Source: Fusibacillus kribbianus
Lineage (GTDB): Bacteria; Bacillota; Clostridia; Lachnospirales; Lachnospiraceae
Direction of reading: 5' to 3'
Assembly (NCBI RefSeq): GCF_030053595.1
Contig: NZ_JASGBQ010000003.1
Coordinates: forward strand, 62,001-126,000
DNA length: 64,000 nt
A model generated the notes under the pieces. That model did no database searches and had not been told where the DNA came from. It saw nothing but the letters and a program-made list of their open reading frames with translations. Shown here piece by piece: positions 23,171-31,230 of the stretch (position 1 is the stretch's first letter; every line of letters begins with the position of its first letter). The position numbers were made by a program, and so were the translations under genes.

Positions 23171-23786
23171 CAATACCGCTCTCCTCCCGTTCCGCATTCT
23201 GAATCAATGTGCTGTTGACATCCTTTTCATAGGTCCGCATCTGCACCTCAATGGGCGTCGGATCCTTTGACAGGGCCGCTTTGGAAAAATGGTTGAAAAA
23301 CACAAGGATTCCGATGGGCAGGCCGATGGAATAGGTAAGCTCCAGAATCGTCGGTCCCGACGGATCGATTCCCATCACCTGACTGTATATACTCTGAAAC
23401 AACCTGCTCACATCTCCATCGTTATTGAAGGTCATAATGGCAAAAGCCGCCCCGAAAAAAGACACGGCACAGACAAGAGCCGCCTTGATCCAGTCCCAGA
23501 CCGGCCGTCCCTCCGGCTTCGGCTGATAATCAATGATACAGTCGGTCTCACCGACGTTGTTGATCTCCACCTGCTCGCAGAGCTTTTCCATCCTTGTGAT
23601 CAGATCCATCACCGACACCACATACCGTTCCTTCTTATTGGCATGGATATTCATGACCTTGATCGCCTTACATTTGCTTTCAATGGTCTTGTCCCGGCAC
23701 CAGATGCTCCCCAGCTGACTTAAAAAGACTTCTTTTTCGTGGACCTCCGTATTCTGGTTCAGTTTCAGATAAAGGACCTCGCTCAT
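23160..23786 (-). CDS. spoVAA: Stage V sporulation protein AA
   Basis: The 208-aa protein has a soluble N-terminal domain (residues 1-95; opening VLYLKLNQN) and two membrane helices, with the conserved SIGLPIGILVFFNHF in the second and KDPTPIEVQMRTYEKDV after it. This is the SpoVAA layout. It starts within the last bases of the preceding small gene (ATGA overlap) and overlaps spoVAB at its end. Confidence 0.94.
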   Translation of the reverse strand: MSEVLYLKLNQNTEVHEKEVFLSQLGSIWCRDKTIESKCKAIKVMNIHANKKERYVVSVMDLITRMEKLCEQVEINNVGETDCIIDYQPKPEGRPVWDWIKAALVCAVSFFGAAFAIMTFNNDGDVSRLFQSIYSQVMGIDPSGPTILELTYSIGLPIGILVFFNHFSKAALSKDPTPIEVQMRTYEKDVNSTLIQNAEREESGIDVS

Positions 23787-24040
23787 AAATGCTCCGCCGC
23801 CTGCTTTAATTTTCCGCAGAGGAATTCCCTGCCGTCCTCAAGGCCCTCCCGGACCATTTCTCCTCCGTCCTTAAGCCTGTCACAGACCATTTCCCCGCCA
23901 TTCTTCACAGCCTTCACCAGAGTTCCCCTGCTCTCCTGCAGAGTATCCCTCTTATTCATCAGACATCCGGCCGCTACCGCAGCCACTGCTGCCAGGAGCA
24001 GCATCCCGATGATCCACTTTTTTGTCCTTGAACAACACAT
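23783..24040 (-). CDS. 85-aa predicted membrane/lipoprotein in the spoVA transcript
   Basis: The product has MCCSRTKKW, a hydrophobic stretch (residues 9-26) ending in VAAVAAGCLM, a possible lipobox, then a charged helical part with the repeat (N/D)GGEMV(C/R)(D/E)-L(K/E)DG. I know no family for it. AAAGGAG lies 10 nt before the start, and its stop overlaps spoVAA by ATGA, so it is a genuine member of the operon. It is the first gene after the sigma-G promoter, so it should be made in the forespore. It may be a small accessory of the SpoVA complex or a spore lipoprotein; both are guesses. Confidence 0.75.
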   Translation of the reverse strand: MCCSRTKKWIIGMLLLAAVAAVAAGCLMNKRDTLQESRGTLVKAVKNGGEMVCDRLKDGGEMVREGLEDGREFLCGKLKQAAEHL

Positions 24041-24065
24041 ATCATCAGCTCCTTTCCTCTGATGA

Positions 24066-24094
24066 TAGTATGGCAGGCCTGTTCTTTTTTATAC
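24066..24094 (-). promoter_or_regulatory. Sigma-G type promoter for the spoVA genes
   Basis: The minus strand reads GTATA, a 17-nt spacer, CATACTA. This fits the sigma-G consensus GHATR-N16-18-CATWHTA in every defined position except one. The -35 abuts the sigF stop, and the first spoVA-linked gene starts about 26 bp past the -10. It gives the spoVA genes a forespore promoter of their own inside the sigF operon. Confidence 0.8.
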
Positions 24095-24095
24095 G

Positions 24096-24809
24096 CTACA
24101 ATTTTTTTCTCATGGTCCGTAATATTTTTTTCTCCATCCTCGATACCTGTACCTGAGAAATTCCCAGTTCCTGTGCCACCTGGGTCTGGGTCTTGTCCAG
24201 ATAATAGCGCATGGTGATCAGGCGGGCATCCTGAGGGGGAAGCTCCTCAAGAAGCTTCGCAACGACCACCCTGTTTAAGACCCCCTCATCCTCCTGTCTC
24301 ATATCCTCCAGCTTGTCTATAAGACAGATGGCATTGCCGTCTCCGTGATAAATAATCTTGGAGAGCGATTCCACCTCTGCACCGGATTCCATGGCTGCCG
24401 CCAGCTCCATGGGTTCCACCTGCAGCGAGGCTGCCAGCTCTGTAAGGGTAGGTTCCCGTCCCAAAGAGGTTCCCAGCCTCTCCTTTTCCGCACCGGCCCT
24501 GGCTGCCATCTCCTTCAGAGAACGGCTGATCTTGATCATCCCGTCATCCCGCAGAAACCGCTTGATCTCCCCGGTGATCATGGGCACCGCATAGGTGGAA
24601 AACCGCACATCATAGCTTGTATCAAATTTGTCAATGGCCTTCAGAAGACCAATGCTGCCGATCTGAAACAGATCCTCCGGTTCATGGCCCCGCCCCAGAA
24701 ACCGGCGTACCACACACCAGATCAGTCCCATATTATCTGCCACCAGCCTGTCCCTCGCCTCTTTATCCCCCGCGTGTGCCGATTGGATCAATTCCATCGT
24801 CTCATCCAT
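24096..24809 (-). CDS. sigF: RNA polymerase sigma factor, forespore-specific sigma-F
   Basis: The 237-aa sigma-70 family factor has region 2 with DLFQIGSIGLLKAIDKFD and FSTYAVPMITGEIKRFLRDDG (the classic SigF/SigG/SigB stretch), region 3 around TLTELAASLQV, and region 4 ending in TQTQVAQELGISQVQVSR, the -35-binding helix. Its place after spoIIAA-spoIIAB identifies it as sigma-F (SpoIIAC) rather than sigma-G. It is held inactive by SpoIIAB until SpoIIAA is dephosphorylated in the forespore. Confidence 0.96.
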   Translation of the reverse strand: MDETMELIQSAHAGDKEARDRLVADNMGLIWCVVRRFLGRGHEPEDLFQIGSIGLLKAIDKFDTSYDVRFSTYAVPMITGEIKRFLRDDGMIKISRSLKEMAARAGAEKERLGTSLGREPTLTELAASLQVEPMELAAAMESGAEVESLSKIIYHGDGNAICLIDKLEDMRQEDEGVLNRVVVAKLLEELPPQDARLITMRYYLDKTQTQVAQELGISQVQVSRMEKKILRTMRKKL

Positions 24810-24827
24810 ACACGCCTCCTGCCAAAG

Positions 24828-25274
24828 TCACCGGCCTTTTCCGGCTTCCAGCCGCTTTGTCATCCGGACCACCGTCCCCCGCCCCGGCTTCGAATCCACC
24901 GTAACCTGATCCATAAAAGCCTCCATGAAGGAAAATCCCATACCGGACCTTTCCCTGGACGGTTTTGAGGTGTAAAGAGGCTCCATCGCCTTTTTCACAT
25001 CGGCGATTCCGACGCCTTCGTCCCGCACCTCTGCCTCAAATTCCCGTTCTCTTATGGTAAGCTTCATATGTACGATCCCCGGCCCTTCCTCATAGCCGTG
25101 GATGATGGCGTTGGTCACCGCCTCCGATACGGCGGTCTTGATATCCTCCACCTCCTCCACAGTCGGGTCCAGCCTCGCTGCAAACACCGCCGCCACCACT
25201 CTGGCAAACTGCTCATTGTGAGAATAGCTTTCAAATTCCAGACTGACGCTCTCCTGCTTTTTCATTTTTTCCAT
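24828..25274 (-). CDS. spoIIAB: Anti-sigma-F factor / serine kinase SpoIIAB
   Basis: The 148-aa GHKL-fold kinase binds sigma-F and phosphorylates SpoIIAA. The N-box EAVTNAIIHGYE, the G1 box DEGVGI and the glycine-rich lid around SGMGFSFMEAF are visible in order. The open frame begins at 25295 inside spoIIAA, but AAGGAG lies 9 nt before ATG 25274, one base after the spoIIAA stop, so I use that start. An 18-bp gap leads to sigF. Confidence 0.95.
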   Translation of the reverse strand: MEKMKKQESVSLEFESYSHNEQFARVVAAVFAARLDPTVEEVEDIKTAVSEAVTNAIIHGYEEGPGIVHMKLTIREREFEAEVRDEGVGIADVKKAMEPLYTSKPSRERSGMGFSFMEAFMDQVTVDSKPGRGTVVRMTKRLEAGKGR

Positions 25275-25275
25275 C

Positions 25276-25614
25276 TTATCTGTCTCCTTCCTCACTTCTG
25301 TTATCCCAGTCCCGGATGATCCGGTAGATCCCCGACATTTCCAGGATCCGTTTTACTCTGGGGCTCACATTGCGCACATACACGGTCCCACCCATGGCCG
25401 CCATCTCCTTGTACCGTCCCAGCAGCATGCCGATTCCGGCGCTGTCCATGAAATCCGTTTTGGAAAAGTCGAAGACAAGACATGTGACCGGCCGTTCTGT
25501 CCTGACCTTAGCAATATCCGTCTTCAGCTCCAGACTGCTGTGGTGATCCACCTCTCTGGGCATAAATGCATAAAGCACAGTACCCCTGACCTTATAGCTT
25601 TTCCCGTTTTCCAT
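25276..25614 (-). CDS. spoIIAA: Anti-anti-sigma-F factor SpoIIAA
   Basis: The 112-aa STAS-domain protein binds SpoIIAB and frees sigma-F when unphosphorylated. The phosphorylation site is the Ser in FMDSAGIGMLLGRY, and FDFSKT before it is the usual preceding strand. AGAGGA lies 7 nt before the ATG. Only about 36 bp separate it from the terminator of the preceding gene, and I found no convincing sigma-H promoter or full Spo0A box there. Confidence 0.96.
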   Translation of the reverse strand: MENGKSYKVRGTVLYAFMPREVDHHSSLELKTDIAKVRTERPVTCLVFDFSKTDFMDSAGIGMLLGRYKEMAAMGGTVYVRNVSPRVKRILEMSGIYRIIRDWDNRSEEGDR

Positions 25615-25650
25615 TGATTTATTCCTCTCTTTCCAACAAAATTAAACGAC

Positions 25651-25692
25651 AAAAAAGGATACACACAAATGTCATCCTTTGTATGTATCCTT
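25651..25692 (-). terminator. Terminator between the TPR gene and spoIIAA
   Basis: On the minus strand AAGGATACATACAAA, a short loop, TTTGTGTGTATCCTT, then TTTTTTG. The arms match in 14 of 15 positions. It lies just past the TPR stop and very near the spoIIAA start. Confidence 0.88.
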
Positions 25693-25714
25693 ATTCTGAT
25701 TCCCATATCCGATA

Positions 25715-27112
25715 TCAATAACCGCGCTGAGCGAGGGCTGCCGCCCCCCAGGTCGTATTCTTGTATGCTTCGTTGTCGATCAGCTGATTGTAGTAGCTGA
25801 CTGCCGTGGGCCAGTCTCCCAGATTCTGGTGGCAGATGCCCATGTAGAAAATAACCTCCGGATAATCCGGCTGCTTCTCCAGACACTTGGTAAAGTAACG
25901 CATGGCCGTTTCCCAATCCCTGGCATCATAAGCGGCCTTTCCACGGTCAAACAGGTTCTGGACGCCGCTGTCATTGAACTCTGAATTCAGGGAATTATAA
26001 ACGCTCTGGAATTTCTCGTTTGTCACCAGCGACGGGTCAACGGAGGAGATCGAATCCATCGCTCCGATGTAATCCCCGTTGGCCTTCAGGGTCAGCACAT
26101 CCAGAAGCTTATTGTATTCGTTGATAATGCCTCCCTCACCGGTGTACGCCGACAGTTCGTTCTGAAGCTCGGCCTTTTCCTGGTTTAGACTTTCGATCTG
26201 CCCCTCCAGACCGGTAATATTCGTATCCCGCTCGGCAATCTCTTCATTGTAGCTTAATATTCCCTGATTAAAATTGGCATTCAGCGCCTTTTCCTTCACC
26301 GGAAGGATCAGGAAATAGGTAAACAGAACACCGACGATCAGTCCCACCGCCAGAAGAAGCACCGTAGCCCAGCTTCCGGTTCCCTCCCGGTAGGTTGGAA
26401 CAATGGCTTCATCCCGGACGGTCTCCTCCAGAATATCCCGCTCCTGAAGCTTCTTCGCCTGGCGCCTGTTCTTTTCCTTTGCGAGATTCTTTTTATTCTT
26501 CGCAATCTCTTTCAGCTCCTCCAGATAGGAAAGAGCCACCGTATTGTTGACATCAATGGTCAGTATGGTCTTAATGGTCTTTTCCGCCTTGGCATACTCT
26601 TCCTTCTGCAGATACAAAAGCCCCAGCAGCTGGTAAGCCTTCACAAAGCGGGGATTCATACTGATCACCTTCTTCGCCTGCAGAAGAGCCAGATCCTTGC
26701 TGTCGTGACGGGCATAATAGAGTGCCTGATTGAATTTTTTCAGGGTCTGATTCATCTGATTCAGCCGGGACTGTCTCGACTGAAGCTTTTTTAAATACTC
26801 GGAGGCAAGGTTGTCCACCGGCTGAAGATTCTTGCTGATGACCCATTCCGCCAGCGCATCCACAGTCTCACCCATCTCAAAGTAGACAAGCCCCAGAAGG
26901 TTTCTGGCATTTGTATTTTTCTTATATAAATCAAGACTTTTTTTCAGATAGACCGCCGCTCCGCTCAGATCACGGACCCTGGCCTTCTCCAGACCCACAT
27001 TATAATAGGTGTTGGAGGCTCTGACGATCTTTCTGTACAATGTCACATCACGGCCGCAGACCTGACAGAATCTGCCGTTTCCCAGCTGATGATGGCAATA
27101 AATACATTCCAT
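25715..27112 (-). CDS. Zinc-ribbon, TPR and coiled-coil membrane protein
   Basis: This 465-aa protein has no enzyme motif. A zinc ribbon CxxC(15)CxxC (CIYC...CQVC) fills residues 3-22. TPR-like helices run from about 40 to 200, followed by a Lys/Arg-rich linker, one membrane helix near residues 250-272, an extracellular coiled coil (residues 285-325), and a second TPR set at the C-terminus (NLFDRGKAAYDARDWETAM and two further repeats). Such layouts usually mean an envelope scaffold. It follows a 50-aa gene by 8 bp and precedes the spoIIA operon, so a role in cell envelope or sporulation assembly is possible but not shown. Confidence 0.75.
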   Translation of the reverse strand: MECIYCHHQLGNGRFCQVCGRDVTLYRKIVRASNTYYNVGLEKARVRDLSGAAVYLKKSLDLYKKNTNARNLLGLVYFEMGETVDALAEWVISKNLQPVDNLASEYLKKLQSRQSRLNQMNQTLKKFNQALYYARHDSKDLALLQAKKVISMNPRFVKAYQLLGLLYLQKEEYAKAEKTIKTILTIDVNNTVALSYLEELKEIAKNKKNLAKEKNRRQAKKLQERDILEETVRDEAIVPTYREGTGSWATVLLLAVGLIVGVLFTYFLILPVKEKALNANFNQGILSYNEEIAERDTNITGLEGQIESLNQEKAELQNELSAYTGEGGIINEYNKLLDVLTLKANGDYIGAMDSISSVDPSLVTNEKFQSVYNSLNSEFNDSGVQNLFDRGKAAYDARDWETAMRYFTKCLEKQPDYPEVIFYMGICHQNLGDWPTAVSYYNQLIDNEAYKNTTWGAAALAQRGY

Positions 27113-27120
27113 ATCCGTTC

Positions 27121-27273
27121 CTACTCTCTGACGTCCTGCTCGTACTGTTCCTTCAAAAACTCCACCATGATATCGGTCACATCTGTAATATCCCGGTTCA
27201 CAATGGTATCCTCCACCTGGTCAATATCCCTGCTGGGCTTGAATTTGGCCAGCTCTTCCTCAAAATTCAGCAT
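27121..27273 (-). CDS. 50-aa acidic small protein upstream of the TPR gene
   Basis: The frame encodes a 50-residue acidic peptide opening MLNFEEELAKFKPS and closing EFLKEQYEQDVRE. It has no signal or membrane helix and should be mostly helical. GAGG lies about 5 nt before the ATG, and the stop is 8 bp from the TPR start with clean spacing. I see no known family; operon position and codon pattern make it a likely real gene, perhaps a partner of the TPR protein. Confidence 0.65.
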   Translation of the reverse strand: MLNFEEELAKFKPSRDIDQVEDTIVNRDITDVTDIMVEFLKEQYEQDVRE

Positions 27274-27406
27274 TCTGCCTCATCCTCTCCAAAATCAATA
27301 AAAAAAGTATATCACAAAATGGACGGCTGCACACCCTCAAAATTTCTTAATATTTTCAATACATGCAGATGAGGGTATTCTACTACAATTTTTCGCATTT
27401 TACAAT

Positions 27407-27437
27407 GAAAAAAGGACGACAAAAACTGCCATCCTTC
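27407..27437 (-). terminator. Terminator after folC
   Basis: On the minus strand AAGGATGGC, loop AGTTTTT, GTCGTCCTT with two wobbles, then TTTTTTC. It lies about 35 bp past the folC stop. Confidence 0.75.
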
Positions 27438-27469
27438 TCCCCGTCTGTCGTTTTCCGGCTCTGTTTCCT

Positions 27470-28798
27470 TTAACTCTCCGCCCGCAAAAGCTCCTTGATG
27501 CTCCCCGCCAGATACAAAGAGCCTGCGATAAACAGAAGATCCTCTTCTTTCTTTTTCTCTCTGGCAAAGGCAAAGGCCTCTCCGATGCTGTCAAAGCTCC
27601 ATACCGGCCGGTCCGTCTTCTCAAGGAAGGTCCTTTGAATATTCTTCAGGGGAAGGGCCCGGTAGCTGTCAAGCTCTGTCAATATAAACCCGTCAAAATC
27701 TGCCCGACGGCAGATCTCATCGATCATGGTCTCGTAATCCTTTTCCACCACCGCGGAAAAAAGCAGATATTTTCTGCCGGCACAGGGGATCTTCGTAACC
27801 GTCTCGATGAATACCCGGATGCCGTCATCATTGTGGGCACCGTCCATGAAAATTCCGGGAAGCACCGGCTCCATGCGGCCCGGCCAGGAGGTATGGGAAA
27901 GAGCCGCAGAAAGCGTTTCCGGTGCTATGGCAATGGAAGGCTTCCCGCCGCCCGGTCTGCTGCCTGAGGCCAGCACAAAAGCTGCCGTCAGTGCCAGAGA
28001 AGCATTCATCGCCTGATAGTCGGCCACAAAAGGAACCGAAAACTCCTCTCCCCCGTAAGGCTCCTTAAAAAGGCGGAAGGAAATTCCCGACTGGCCCCGC
28101 TTCGTGATCTCAAAATCCTTCGGGTTTACCGGAAAGGCAGGGGCACCAAGGCGCTCTGCCGTCTTCCTTATGACCGCAGATGCCTCCGGGCTGCTGTCGT
28201 CATAGATCACCGGTCTTCCAGCCTTGATGATCCCGGCCTTTTCGGCAGCGATCTCAGGGATGGTCTCCCCAAGAATCTCTGTATGATCCAGACTGATGGA
28301 GGCAATGACAGAAAGCTCCGGACTTTCGATGACATTCGTCGCATCCAGTCTGCCGCCAAGTCCCACCTCCAGAACCGTCACATCCACCTTCTTCTCGGCA
28401 AAGATCAGCATACCGATCAGGAACAGAAATTCAAAATAGGAAGGGTGGACGATCTCCTCCTGCCTTTCCATGCACAGATCATAAAGCCGGTGGAAGGCAT
28501 TCAGAAAGACCTCCTCCTCCACCTGCTCCCCGTCGATCAGAAACCGTTCCGTGATGTCCACCAGATGGGGAGAAATAAAAGTACCCACATGGTGATGATT
28601 TTCGAGGAGAATTTTGCTCATAAAGGCACAGACAGACCCTTTTCCGTTGGTTCCTGCCACATGGATAAACCGCTGGCCCCGTTCCGGATGGCCCAGAATC
28701 TCCAGGATCCGCCGTTCATTTTCCATGGTCGTTTTTTTGGAAAAGCGGGGGATACCGTTTAAGTAGTCCTCCGCCTCTTTTATATTCATTCTTTTCAT
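27470..28798 (-). CDS. folC: Folylpolyglutamate synthase / dihydrofolate synthase
   Basis: The 442-aa Mur-ligase-like enzyme adds glutamate to dihydropteroate or to tetrahydrofolates. Visible marks are the P-loop HVAGTNGKGSV near residue 44, SPHLVDITERF near 76, LEVGLGGRLDATNV (metal and ATP binding) near 145, and the C-terminal DGAHNDDGI. Length is normal for the bifunctional form. AGGA lies 8 nt before ATG 28798. It has its own terminator and no folate gene beside it. Confidence 0.95.
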   Translation of the reverse strand: MKRMNIKEAEDYLNGIPRFSKKTTMENERRILEILGHPERGQRFIHVAGTNGKGSVCAFMSKILLENHHHVGTFISPHLVDITERFLIDGEQVEEEVFLNAFHRLYDLCMERQEEIVHPSYFEFLFLIGMLIFAEKKVDVTVLEVGLGGRLDATNVIESPELSVIASISLDHTEILGETIPEIAAEKAGIIKAGRPVIYDDSSPEASAVIRKTAERLGAPAFPVNPKDFEITKRGQSGISFRLFKEPYGGEEFSVPFVADYQAMNASLALTAAFVLASGSRPGGGKPSIAIAPETLSAALSHTSWPGRMEPVLPGIFMDGAHNDDGIRVFIETVTKIPCAGRKYLLFSAVVEKDYETMIDEICRRADFDGFILTELDSYRALPLKNIQRTFLEKTDRPVWSFDSIGEAFAFAREKKKEEDLLFIAGSLYLAGSIKELLRAES

Positions 28799-28878
28799 AA
28801 CCGCATCCTTATCTGTATTGGTATTAAACGTTCCGTTCCCTACCGATTATAATACAGATTTCGAAAGTTGCAAGCGTT

Positions 28879-30225
28879 TTATCGTTCCTCCGTCCTTTCC
28901 GGCTTCCATTTCCCGGTCTTGTAAAACAGGACTGAAAGAACCGTGGCAATGCTCCAGCCCACCGGCCAGGACAGCCAGATCCCCGTGGATGCAAAGGGTA
29001 CGGACAGGAGAAAGGCCAGGATCACCCGGAGGATCAGATCCGTAAAGGTGGTGATCATGAAACACTTCATGGCACCGGCTCCCCGCAGCACTCCGTCAGC
29101 CATCAGCTTCACCGAGACCACAAAATAGAAGGGAGAAACGATGCGCAGAAACATCGTGCCGGTGGAAAGGGCCGTGCCTCCGGCAGCGTCAGACGGCAGG
29201 AACAACGAAATAAGCGGGCCGCCAAAGAAGAAAAAGGCTGCTGCAAAGGGCATTGCCACCAGGAACGCCAGTTTCAGGCCTGCCTGGAAGCCTTCCGAAA
29301 CCCTCTCCGGCTTTCTCCCGCCCATATTCTGGGCTGTAAAGCTGGAAAGGCCATTGGCCAGAGTCGTAAAGGACGTAATGGTAAAGGTATTCAGCTTGAT
29401 CGCCGCCGAATAGCCAGCGATCACAGAAGAGCCAAAGCTGTTTACCCGCCACTGAATGAAAATATTTCCGATGGAGATAAAGCTCTGCTGCAATATGCTG
29501 GGGATGGCAATGGCACTGATGCGCTTCAGCATTTTCCCCGAAAAGAGCGGCGGTTTCTCCTTTGTCTTCACCTGCCTCAGCCGGTAAAGCAGAGTAAAAA
29601 ACGCCAGAATGCAGGCTGCACCCTGGGCCAGAAAGGTCGCCCAGGCCACTCCGGCCACTCCCATATGAAAGCCGGCCACAAACCAGTAGTCGAGAAAAAT
29701 GTTGCTCAGCGAAGAGCCGATCAGAAAATACAGGGGTGTTTTGGAATCCCCGAGGGAATTAAAAATACCCGTACATATATTGTAGAGAAAAAGGAAAAGA
29801 AATCCGCCGATATAGATCCGCAGATAAAGGGCTCCGTCGTCAAACACATCCGACGGCGTATTGATCATCTCCATCAAAAGCCCGCTTCCGAAAATACCAA
29901 ACACGGTCAGTACCACAGACAGCAGAGCCGAAGCGATAAGGCTGGTGGACACTGCTGTTTTCATCTCCTCATACCGTTTCCCGCCAAAAAGCTGGGAAAT
30001 GATCACAGAACAGCCGATATTGCTTCCTACGGCAATGGCCATAAAGATCATGGTGATCGGATAAGAGGCTCCCACAGCAGCCAGGGCCGATTCCCCGGCA
30101 AATTTCCCCGCGATGGCACTGTCAGCAATGTTGTAGAGCTGCTGGAAAATCACACTGACAAACATGGGAATGGAAAATTTCCAGAGCACTGCGGAGGGTT
30201 TTCCCTCCGTCAAATCCTTTATCAT
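28879..30225 (-). CDS. MATE family efflux transporter
   Basis: The 448-aa protein has 12 membrane helices in two similar halves. It opens MIKDLTEGKPSAVLWKFSIP, a typical MATE start, with QQLYNIADSAIAGKF in helix 1-2 and the matching QQSFISIGNIFIQ in the second half. These proteins export drugs or metabolites by Na+ or H+ antiport. The open frame begins 9 codons earlier, but AGGAGG lies 8 nt before ATG 30225. It is divergent from a LysR gene, which may control it. Confidence 0.92.
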   Translation of the reverse strand: MIKDLTEGKPSAVLWKFSIPMFVSVIFQQLYNIADSAIAGKFAGESALAAVGASYPITMIFMAIAVGSNIGCSVIISQLFGGKRYEEMKTAVSTSLIASALLSVVLTVFGIFGSGLLMEMINTPSDVFDDGALYLRIYIGGFLFLFLYNICTGIFNSLGDSKTPLYFLIGSSLSNIFLDYWFVAGFHMGVAGVAWATFLAQGAACILAFFTLLYRLRQVKTKEKPPLFSGKMLKRISAIAIPSILQQSFISIGNIFIQWRVNSFGSSVIAGYSAAIKLNTFTITSFTTLANGLSSFTAQNMGGRKPERVSEGFQAGLKLAFLVAMPFAAAFFFFGGPLISLFLPSDAAGGTALSTGTMFLRIVSPFYFVVSVKLMADGVLRGAGAMKCFMITTFTDLILRVILAFLLSVPFASTGIWLSWPVGWSIATVLSVLFYKTGKWKPERTEER

Positions 30226-30261
30226 TTCTGCTTCCTCCTGTTGAATTTTCATCCGACAGGA

Positions 30262-30290
30262 ATTATACTACTTTTGAATCTATTTGAAAA
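30262..30290 (-). promoter_or_regulatory. Likely promoter of the MATE gene
   Basis: The minus strand has a perfect TATAAT (30262-30267). A -35 is poorly defined: TTTCAA or TTCAAA at 15-16 nt. It lies in the 112-bp divergent gap to the LysR gene, where a LysR operator would be expected, although I could not single out one T-N11-A site. Confidence 0.5.
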
Positions 30291-30337
30291 ATTTTATTTT
30301 TAATGATTATCCATAGAAAATTTCAATGAGGTGTCCC

Positions 30338-31222
30338 ATGTCTGTCAGCTTCGAATACTATAAGATTTTTTATTATGTTGCCAAATATAAAAGTATCACG
30401 GCTGCGGCCAGGGCCCTGTTCCTGTCTCAGCCCACAGTCAGCCATTACATCCACAGTCTGGAGGAGGAGCTTGCATGTACCCTCTTTCTCCGTTCCAAAA
30501 AGGGAGTTTCTCTGACACCGGAGGCTGAGCTTCTCTTTTCTCACGTGGAAAGGGCCTGCGGAGAGCTCTGGCAGGCTGAGGCAGCTCTGGCCGCCAGTAA
30601 ATCCTTTGATGCCGGAATCGTCCGTATCGGAGCCAGCGAAATGACACTCCACAATTTTCTGCTTCCTTACCTGGAAAAGTTTAAGACCCTTTATCCTTCC
30701 CTCAAACTGAAAATTTCCAGCAGCACCACGCCGGACACGATTTCCGCTTTAAAGGAAGGCGCTATCGACTTTGCCATCGTCATCTCGCCTCTGGAACATT
30801 GGGACGGTCTTTCTGTGACTCCGCTCTCTTCCTTCCGGGATATTGTCATTGCGGGAAGCCGCTTTGAAAACCTCCGCGGAAAGGTTATGAGCCTTACAGA
30901 GCTTTCCCACTATCCTCTGATCTGCCTTGCTCAAGGCACTGCCACCAGATATTTCCTGGAGCAGCAGTTTTTCGCCTGCGGCCTTACGCTGGAACCGGAT
31001 GTGGAACCAGCCACTACGGATCTGGTCACCCCTATGGCTGCCCATAACCTTGGCATCGGATTTGTGCCGGAGGACTTTGCTGCCAACGCCCTGGCAGAAG
31101 GCAGCGTTTTCCGGATTCCAATAAAAGAAGAGCTGCCGCCCCGCCACGTATGTGTGGTGAGCGACAGCTCCCATCCTGTCTCCCTGGCCGGGAAACAGTT
31201 CCTGAAGCTCCTTGTTCCCTGA
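30338..31222 (+). CDS. LysR family transcriptional regulator
   Basis: The 294-aa protein has an N-terminal winged helix (FYYVAKYKSITAAARALFLSQPTVSHYI, residues 10-37) and a substrate-binding domain from residue 85 on (VRIGASEMTLHNFLLPYL). I prefer the start at 30338 (MSVSFEYY) because GAGGTG lies just before it and overlaps the earlier ATG at 30326. The divergent MATE gene is the likely target. The ligand is unknown. Confidence 0.92.
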   Translation: MSVSFEYYKIFYYVAKYKSITAAARALFLSQPTVSHYIHSLEEELACTLFLRSKKGVSLTPEAELLFSHVERACGELWQAEAALAASKSFDAGIVRIGASEMTLHNFLLPYLEKFKTLYPSLKLKISSSTTPDTISALKEGAIDFAIVISPLEHWDGLSVTPLSSFRDIVIAGSRFENLRGKVMSLTELSHYPLICLAQGTATRYFLEQQFFACGLTLEPDVEPATTDLVTPMAAHNLGIGFVPEDFAANALAEGSVFRIPIKEELPPRHVCVVSDSSHPVSLAGKQFLKLLVP

Positions 31223-31230
31223 CAGGAGCT

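Noticed and set aside
25615-25714. Sigma-H promoter or Spo0A box before spoIIAA
   Set aside because: Only a partial TTGTCG and one AGGA stretch were found, without a matching -10; most of the gap is a terminator.
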